64,000 nucleotides of DNA. It comes from Straminergon stramineum (Eukaryota > Streptophyta > Bryopsida > Hypnales > Calliergonaceae). The stretch lies in contig OY987268.1 in NCBI GenBank assembly GCA_963920665.1, positions 20,648,501 to 20,712,500 on the forward strand, in the 5' to 3' direction. Under the pieces are notes generated by a model. It did no database searches and was not told the origin of the DNA. It saw only the letters and a program-made list of their open reading frames with translations. This document shows, in pieces, positions 56,051-64,000 of this stretch (positions within the stretch are counted from its first letter, which is position 1; the number at the start of each line of letters is the position of its first letter). The translations under genes and the position numbers were made by a program.

Positions 56051-57384
56051 TCTATCTAAACAAATTTTGTATGAATTTTTTTGTATCTCCTACGAAGCCT
56101 CAAATTTGTTCGTCAAACCATACCGCCAAGTCTGGTTTTCAAGGCAGATTTGTCACCATTCCACTGGACAGTAAAAAAATTATTATAACTCATAACGCAA
56201 ATCCTATTTCTACACCCTCAAATTTGTGAAAAGTACAAATGTAGACGTCTATGATGAACTATTAGACTTGGCCAATGTCCAGGGAGTACCGGCATCTAAT
56301 TACGACCTAGCCGAAATATTTTGAAGATTTTTGAATGGCTTAGAAACATTTAGGATGAGGTTTCGAGTGGAAAAAGAAGATTTTCGGAAATGAACTGGAT
56401 AGGAAAATTAAATCTCAGCATTTAGGCCAACTACCCTTGGAATATGTAGGAAGATTACTAAGTTAAAGGCCTTTTTGCTGGCGGGCAGCTGACTGAGCAT
56501 ATACTTTCTAGGAAATTTGTATTACCATGTGCATAGTATTCTATTGTACAAAATACCCCTCATTTACTAGCATTTGATGTGATTGTGAGCTTTCAAGTTC
56601 TTATTTATTTGATGACTTTTATTGTTTCTATTTTTTTAAACCGTTGTGGTTTTCCCCCCTACATTGGTGGGGCCTTGGTAGCCATTGATGGCTTCATCAA
56701 GCAATCTTAGCCATAGATTCTAGATAGGGGTTGGAGGATAGGGACTCAAGGAGAGCTCTTAGAAACTCAGTTTGTCCCATCTCACAGGCAGAGTTTGTGT
56801 CACATGTCACTCAATTGCAATTCTCAAATGTCACCATTAGTCCATCACTTGCAATTCTAAATTTTTTGCTTAACTCAGTTTTGTAAGCTTTTGTAACACA
56901 CAGTGTGCAGTGTGCATTGTCCGGTATTGCGGTTTATGGTGGTTTGAGCAACAATTGGAGGTTTTGGATTTTAGTGTCGCAAAATCTTCCTATGCGACCA
57001 ATTTCCAATTCATGTAGATGCGGAGTTGCAGACATGCAATTTGGTGATTTCGTTATTGACATTAGTCGTGAACCCATTTGGGATTTTCGATTTGCATATT
57101 TCAATTTGCAATTTGGCAATTTGCGACTTTGTGATTTGGTGAACAAAAGAATCAAGAATTTCTACAATACAACAATCTCCGATTTCGTGATTTCTAAACA
57201 ATTGTTTATCTCATTGGTTGCTCTTACTTTTAGTGTCGTCTTAGAAGTGTTGTATGCAATTTGCTCTTCTTCACAAGTTTGTTCTTCTACACCTTATAGT
57301 CTTTTGTTTTTGTTTTTTCTCATTCTCCTATTTTGTTGTTCTCTCTCTTGATGCCTTTGTTGCTCATTTTGGTAGGTTCACGCC
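56051..57384. other. Non-coding stretch before the transposase relic
   Basis: The ORF 56905-57351 (148 codons, plus) is the longest in this part. It is hydrophobic at its end (LLFLFFLILLFCCSLS) and shows no recognisable domain. Its middle is built from the repeated DNA words AATTTGC and GATTTxG, so it is more likely leader or subterminal DNA of the hAT element than a gene. No element end could be fixed. Confidence 0.4.
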
Positions 57385-59650
57385 ATGGCGAAGAGTCAAA
57401 GATCCATTCGTGATCACTACTTCTCTAAGTCTCATGAAATGGAACTAGGTGAGTTTGTGGCCTCTACTTGGCGAGAGCTTCCAATCGGCAAGTAGTCCAG
57501 GTATATATCAACCTCTCCCTTCCCAATCAAAACTTGCCCAATACTTGTTGAAAGAGCAGTGGGCTACACAATTTGGATGGTTGGATTTTGCTGCTGAGAA
57601 GGGGAATTTTTTTTGCAAAGTTTGCAAGGAGAAGGAGGGCCGCTCAGTCTATGCTAAAGAAGGGTCTCGAAATTTCAAAGTTTCCGCCTTCTTGGACCAT
57701 GCTCAATCCAATGAGCACAGGTAGTTGTCATGGGCATTGCTCAACGGCAGGAAAACTTTGGAGAAGGCAATTGTGAAGAGTTAGTGTCCTTGCAATGAAG
57801 CTCTACAAACCCTTTTCAAAGTGGCCTACTGCACAGGGAAGCAGTCCCTACCTTACTCCAAATTTCCTACATTGTGTAAATTGTTGTTGTCAATGAAAGC
57901 TCCTATTACAACTAGTATGTATCAAGATGAGAAGGCTTGTAGTGACCTTGTTTGTTGCATTTAGGCAATGATTCAAGAAAAATTATTTGTAGGATCTGCA
58001 ACTCCCTATTTTATGGCATTATGATTGATAAGTCTACTAACATCAATGTGATTGGCCATCTTATAGTGTTTGCGACAATTGTTGAGGAAGGTTTGTCTGT
58101 AACCCTCTTCTTAGGCCTACTGCAAATAGAGAGCGGCAAGGACACTCATGTAATTTATGATACTTTGATTTCACATCTCCAAAATTGGGGGCTAGACTTG
58201 TGCAAGTTCGTGGTGTTCGGTAGTGATGGAGCAAGCACCATGGTCAGCTCCTACAACGGTGTCGCAACAACAATCCGAAATCAGGTGAATCCATTCCTCT
58301 TTGCATGTCACTATGTAGTTCATCATACAAATCTCGCAGCCTTGGATGCGGCAAAAGCACTAGATTTCAAGGTGATCTCAAGTAAGGTGGATTCATTACT
58401 AAATTTGATTTTTTTTTCTTTAAGAAATCCAACAAGCTCAAGCATGCTTTGATGGCTTTACAAGATGAATTGTTTGATGCTAAAAAAACAATGAGGCGGT
58501 ATCATAAAATCCATTGGCTCAGCAGATGGCAAGCAATCACTACTCTTTACAATTCCCTTGAGTTAGTCTTGGTTTTCTTTCGAGATTTAGATGATAGTGA
58601 TGCAAGTCAAGCTAAGTTAGTATTAGAGAAACTAGGTCAATTCAAGTATATTTCTATCTTGTATTTTCTAATTGACATTCTTCATTCTTTAGCCATGCTG
58701 TCTAAAAATTTTCAGCTTAAGTTCGTTGATATGACAATTGTTGGCAACATAGTTCAGACAAAGATTGCTCAAATTTGCATAATGTTCATTGTTGAATCTT
58801 GTAACTTGATTGTGGACACATTCAATGAAGACACCAGTTTCCATATCTTGTCAAAGTATGGCCCTCATGGGGGTTACTTGAGGAGGTTGCAGTTTGAGGT
58901 AAGGAATAAGTATTTTCAGGAATTTGAGTTGCAACGGTCTAGGCTAGGTACAAACTTAGAAGAGACGTTGGCATTCCAAAAATCTTTTGCGGAGGTTGTT
59001 TGTGCAAGATTGGATGCACGGTTTAGAGATAATGATGTGATTTCTTGTTTCAAAATTTTGAACCCTACTAACATGCCTTCAAGACAAGTGGGCTTGTAGA
59101 ATTGGTGCCTTGCTCAATTAGAGACTTTTTTGTCCCATTATGGGATAGATCACTCTCATGGAGGCTTCTCTCTCCCTCCCCTAGTTGATGTGGGAGCATG
59201 TAAGCGTGAGTTTCTAACCTTTAAATTGCAATGTACCATGGAATGGGGGGAAAAAATTTCAAGGACTTGTGGGGTATGATAACATGGAATCATACTTTGC
59301 AAACCCAGTATCCTAACCTCCTTGTTCTTGTAGAGTTAGCTCGTGTGCAATGTGTTTCATCAACGACATGTGAGCATGCTTTTAGTGTGTAGAATTTAAT
59401 TAAAACACAAGGTAGAAATAGGTTTGGTAGTCAAAATCTAGAAGCAATGCTATGAATTGCACTAGAAGGCCCAAATGAGGAGGTTGATGACATTGTTTGT
59501 GATGCTCTCCTTCTTTGGAAGAATGACACCAAGTATTGTTTCTTGTATGCTAATGCGTCTTCTTATTTGAATGTTGCAAGTGGACCTAGTGCAAATAATG
59601 CATCTTGCTCATCTGGTGCACTTGAAAATGATCATAGTCTTGGTATTTAG
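57385..59650 (+). pseudogene. hAT-superfamily transposase relic, multiply broken
   Basis: Starts at ATG 57385 (MAKSQRSIRDHYFSKSHEME), changes frame near 57450-57500, then shows a zinc-finger-like region in 57449-57724 (GNFFCKVCKEKEG ... SAFLDHAQSNEHR, C-x2-C and two His). Stops interrupt at about 57722, 57782 and 57962. The catalytic part follows in another frame: GIMIDKSTNINVIGHL, VVFGSDGASTMVSSYNGVAT and FACHYVVHHTNLAALDAAKA, then a frameshift at the T9 run 58409-58417 and KKTMRRYHKIHWLSRWQAIT in the frame ending at 59099. The C-terminal hAT dimerisation region is in a further frame: YPNLLVLVELARVQCVSST, CEHAFSV, stop (59390-59392), another TGA near 59453, ending at TAG 59648-59650. It resembles the ZNF862/KIAA1586-like hAT group. 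The reading-frame damage makes it inactive. No TIRs or 8-bp target duplication found. Confidence 0.85.
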
Positions 59651-60380
59651 ATTTCTTGATTTGCAATACTAACTAGACTAACCAGCCTCTGGAAAATACT
59701 TAGACCCTCTTTTGGATCCTTGTATTTTACGAAGGCTACATCCTTGGCCCTAGAATGGTAGGGGCTTGGCCATGTACAATTCCTGCCTAGGATACTTGGA
59801 AGTGGGAAAAAAAATGGGAAGTGAAAAAAAAGGATCCTTGGAAGTGAAAAAAAAACCCTACAAAACACAAAACCATACCCATTTTCCACATTCAGTAAAA
59901 TTGACAAATGGAAAAAAAAAATCCAATAAAATTGCCTCATTACAATAAGAAATGGAGGATGTCAACTGATAAAAAAATTTCACTCTTCCGGCCGACTACT
60001 GGTTAAAAAAAGAAAAAGCTGAGCAAACTTCTAGAAGCTAAGAAATTGTCCGATGTTTCTACAGAACTTCCCGGACTGTGGACTTGGCATTATGTCCCAT
60101 AATGCTCTTGAGCATTATCTAGTCCATTATGGTGCACCTTGTCCTTCTAGGGTTGAACGAAGCAGATGATCTACAGCTCTGCACCCCAATGCACACAATA
60201 GTCAAACACTGAAAGTCATTATTTAGATGCCAGTAACTTATTATTTCATCTGTGAGTTGACTGCTGAGGCAGAGGAGCATTGGATCTGCAAAAATATGAG
60301 CCAATCCGTTTCATTTGATTTAAAAAAATAAAAAACAAAAATAAAAATGTGAGCCAACACTCATAAAAAGTACACTAAGG
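59651..60380. other. Non-coding stretch after the transposase relic
   Basis: Contains CTTGGAAGTG(G)GAAAAAAAA-type short repeats near 59795-59855. Short ORFs on both strands (59647-59940 minus, 59766-59948 plus) are shadows of this A-rich DNA. No gene. Confidence 0.4.
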
Positions 60381-60713
60381 TAAGGTAGAGGAGGTCTATG
60401 AAGCGCCCATTTAAGAGCTGAAACTGAATTTGGGGAGAAGAAACTTCTTGAAATATTTACCAGTAAATTTTCCTTGAAAGACAAATGGAATTGGCATCTA
60501 ATCCAAGTTGTTTCGTATGTTTTGGAACTTTGTGGAATTAGTTATGAATTTTTGAAGTTGAAATGGCATGGGGCTCTAAAACTGCCCACCTCCTCAAATG
60601 TACACTATTTGTACATCGTTGGTGCAACGGAAAAAACAACCATGTACAAGTACTATACATTTGAGGAGGTGGGCAATTTTAGGGCTTGAGTGCTTTAAGA
60701 ACCTCCTACCCTA
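60381..60713 (+). mobile_element. Family S hairpin element, copy S2 (TA-flanked)
   Basis: TA 60381-60382, element 60383-60711, TA 60712-60713. Termini AGGTAGAGGAGG and CCTCCTACCC. Full alignment with S1, including CCTTGAAAGACAAATGGAAT and GGCATCTAATCCAAGTTGTT. The hairpin arms are about 60572-60616 and about 60642-60686. The ORF 60474-60689 lies wholly inside and is a by-product of the element. Confidence 0.75.
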
Positions 60714-63700
60714 ATAGTTTTAATTTTGCTCTTGATTCTTTCGCTAGGGCTTGGTACGGTATTCAATAGGTTTCTCTAGAATGGAAAGGTAGAAATATCC
60801 ATTCATTTTCATTTGAGATGGTGTATAGAGATGGAGTCAAACTCATAATTGGGTGTTATTTTTTCCTTGTAGACAAATGAAAATCATTACTATTAAAAAA
60901 CAAACATGGAGTTTGTAATTTGGAGAGATTTGTAATTTTTTTTATAAATTTTTTAAAGTTAAACTTTGAAGAATATTCAAAGTGTTCAATAGATGGATGT
61001 TTGAAGTGCCTTGAGAAAGAGCCAAACCATTCACTACAAGCTTTTTACATTACAACCATGAAGTACCATTTGTAAGGTAGGTGCCATTCAAAGTGAACAA
61101 TTTCAAATCATATTGTGATACTTCAATAGGCCTATTTGACAAAAAGTACATAAATGAGTTGTCCTTGTGTTTCCAAAAAGAAATATACAATGATTTATCC
61201 TATTAGTACTTGTAATACTAATTTGCTAAATTACTATTATTGCATTTTGATTAGGTCTTGTGCTACTTTCTTGCATTGAAGTGATCCTACAAATGACATA
61301 CTAGTGTATTAGTACCCATTTTTAAAAAAAAAATTTGTAATGACACCAACTTACCCTTTCACTAATAGGTGAATCAATGTAGTGGAAATTTAATGATTTT
61401 ACATCTTGCACCTTGCCAAATGCCAATATTTATTCAAGCTTTTTTTTTTAATCATTTTTTATGAAGTACCAAAGTAGCAATATAAAATGTTACAATGGTC
61501 CTCTAAATTTCAATATTCATCCATATATTGGATAGGAAATATCACATGACCACATATCACATGTCCATAATTCTACTTTCATCTACAATCAAGCAATTTC
61601 CTTGAAGTTTTATTCTTTAACTTCAATGTTTTTTGACAAAAAAATTCACAATCTATTGCCATGTTCTAGGGAAATTATTTTTTTCCTAGTGCACTAGAAA
61701 GCCCCCCCCCCCAAAAAAAAATAAAAATAAATAAATAGAGCCTTGATGTTGATGAATATGTTCTATTCTTGCCTCTTCCTGTGCATGATGTGCCACCCTT
61801 GATGTAGATTGGCCAATCCAAATCCAAATCATTGATTATCTAAGTTAGCACTACTATATGACTCCATACTTTAAGTTAAGGTTGACTATAATTCTATATA
61901 TTTGAATATAATTTAACCCCAAACCCCTAAAGGTGGTGTAGATCCATTGTAAAATAGTCAAATATCATGTTTGAGCTACAAATTCTCCTTTTTCAATTGA
62001 ATTCAAATGTCGATATTATAATTTTTATTGCATGACACTATGAATTGACAATCATTATGAAAATTTTCACTTTGTTTCATGAAAAATTGTCATAGTTATA
62101 ATTTTTGTAACTAAAAGTGATAATAAATTTGTACATATAGCAAAAAACAATCCAAGTAATTTGAAATTATTTCAAGAGATATTTGAAGATCATTGTGAAA
62201 ATTTCTCAATTATTTATTTTATTTTTTACACCCAAAACACCCCGAGCAATGAACTCCATGTCCTTTTTTCACATCAAGCTAAGTTTATCCACTTATGCAA
62301 TCAATATATAAAATTAATATATAAGTTTTTAAATATTTTTCAGTTGTGAAAAAGTTTATTTTATAGACAATGATTTTTCATAAATTTTGATGGAAAAATC
62401 AAATAATTGTAATTTTAAAAAAGAAATGGTGGAAATAAAATTATTTCAATTACAATACATATTTGAATAATCTAGAATTATTACCATAAATGAAATTCAG
62501 AATGATCAACTCTGTAATTTCTATTTGAAAAAAATAATTGAAAATTAAAAAATTTGAATGGAAAACACACAATACATGGTAATATGGATTTTGACACTTG
62601 GAGCTTGCAATTGCAATAATTCTTTCAAATTTTCAACTTTTTCAAAATTTAAAATGGAATAGAGCTAAAAAATTTCTAACTTCATTCTCTTAGATTAAAA
62701 TACATACCAATAATGGATATTTTGAAAATTACAATCAGAATTGACTTTAAAGGATTAAAGAACACTAAGGCCAAAAAGTAGTTGATGGAAGACTTCTCTA
62801 GAAACAAAAAATGCACCTATTGGTCCAATAATAGAAGAAGAAGAAGGGTAACTCTAGTATGAAAGTTTGGTTTGAATGAAGTGTCTATTGGGAATGGCTC
62901 AACTATCCAAGCCTCATGGACTAAGATGAAAAATTTAATCCTTAATGATTCCCTTAGGAAGTAGACACTATATTGAAGAACCAATATGTTCCTTCCCCTT
63001 GAAAATTCTTGGATCTCCATATGATAATAAGGTAATTTTTGCAACCACCACTATAGTTAGATGGACAATTATGGTAGTAAGCCCCCTACCAATGTTTGGG
63101 TTTGTATTCATGAGCACTTCACCAATGTGCCAAGGCCAAAGCCATAAACCAAGGCTGCAAGTGCATCACTTAATTAACATGCACCTCTAAAAAGCAAACA
63201 TGGAAATTCAATATGACAAGACAAATTGCTTAATCTTCTATGAATCTAAGTTATTTGAAGTATTCCCCAATTGGGGATTGGATAAGCTCTTCACAAACCA
63301 AAATCATACTTGGTTGTCATGGTCATCAAAAAATATATCTAAAAATACGTGTCAAAAGTTTTTGGATATTTATCTTTTTCAAAAAAAGAATTGCACAAAA
63401 AAAGCTTCATGTTTTTAGGCATTTGCCAAATCTCATTTTCCAACTTTAATTAATTATTTGGCAAGGAATGTTAATGCTGACCATTGGATATGGTACTAAC
63501 CAAATTAATTCAATTAGTATAGCACGAAATAATAACTCGAATTTGCACTGATTTTAAAATTAAACAAATTTGCAATGTGCTCCAGTATGTAACTAATGGA
63601 AATCCAAAAATGTAATTATTACACCCACCTCCCTATTTAAAAATTTTAGGATTTATATTTTTGCATTTTTCATGTTATATTTTATTTACACTTATTACAA

Positions 63701-64000
63701 TTTGTTAGAACATTTAGAGCTGAAAAATTCTAATAGGGTTTAAAAAGAAAATGTCAAATGAGTTCTATTTAATTTCATATTTTTTTGGTAGAATTTTGTA
63801 ATAATTTGACAAACTTTGGTATAATTTGTTTAAATCTGTCAAAAATAATAAATCTCACAAAATTATAATAGAAAATTGCCAAAATGAAAATCTGAAGAAA
63901 CATAAACAAGAAGGTGATTTGTACTAGTATTTTCAAATAAAATTGTAACAATGCAAACTACACCATTTTTATACTATCTCAAATTGTGCAATTGTGTGTG
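60714..64000. other. AT-rich non-coding stretch with family H copy H2
   Basis: About 61440-61735 is family H (related to about 23490-23700) and ends in a C11 run (61702-61712) and A-rich DNA. A GAA triplet run lies at about 62829-62846. ORFs such as 62945-63190 and 63200-63418 show no recognised domain. No RNA gene, promoter or transposon end could be supported. Confidence 0.45.

Noticed and set aside
56905..57351. 148-codon ORF as a real gene
   Set aside because: It is made largely of low-complexity AATTTGC/GATTTGG words with a chance hydrophobic tail, and it lies immediately before the hAT relic.
56900..60212. Possible hAT terminal inverted repeats: CAGTGTGCAGTGTGCATTG near 56900 against an inverted CAGTGTTTGACTATTGTG with TGCATTG near 60181-60212
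   Set aside because: The match needs gaps, and the flanking 8-mers (GTAACACA and AAAGTCAT) are not a target duplication.
1..64000. CRISPR arrays, rRNA genes, organellar DNA insertions or bacterial-type operons
   Set aside because: No regularly spaced short repeats, no rRNA-like conserved blocks and no plastid or mitochondrial gene sequence were noticed; the window is plainly nuclear plant DNA.

Overview
This is a gene-poor, AT-rich nuclear window from a green plant. It has one spliced nuclear gene for a plastid-type protein, plant-style GT-AG introns, telo-box motifs in 5' leaders, a decayed plant RABF1/ARA6-type Rab GTPase, Stowaway-like and Harbinger-like miniature elements, tRNA-derived SINE heads and a decayed hAT transposase. 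The species cannot be told from the sequence. The genes are clearly richer in GC than the matrix around them.

Layout. 1-5571: non-coding, with old dispersed repeats (families E, F and G). 5572-5785: a TTAA-flanked miniature element. 5786-6577: a GC-richer leader/promoter with a tandem duplication. 6578-9620: a complete five-exon gene for a 307-residue DUF3172 protein, probably plastid-targeted. Its 3' flank is tandemly duplicated to about 10.4 kb. 12.5-15.06 kb: an intron-bearing RABF1/ARA6-like pseudogene. 15.1-57 kb: almost entirely degenerate non-autonomous transposons, often nested. 57385-59650: a broken hAT transposase relic. 59.7-64 kb: more repeats and featureless AT-rich DNA.

The most striking signal is a set of repeat families that begin TTAA-CCC(C/T)TNAA and end with the reverse complement followed by TTAA. 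At 29376-29762 one such element sits inside another repeat (family E). Two other E copies in the window (3353-3672 and 53374-53773) show the same site unoccupied with a single TTAA, and a fourth E copy (about 42741-44010) has a different TTAA element at the same site. TTAA duplication plus CCC termini is the hallmark of the piggyBac superfamily, which to my knowledge is rare or unreported in land plants. I see no transposase for it here, so the assignment is an inference from ends and target sites.

Other resolved insertions are: a four-level nest at 54.3-56.05 kb (J > I > Harbinger-like > TA-flanked hairpin); a 250-bp element with a perfect 9-bp target duplication at 18198-18465; a CACTACAAC-ended palindrome at 30988-31315 with a related empty site near 12.0 kb; and two very short Stowaway-like elements. 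All repeat-family letters are names made up for this window. Boundaries marked as approximate were judged by eye.
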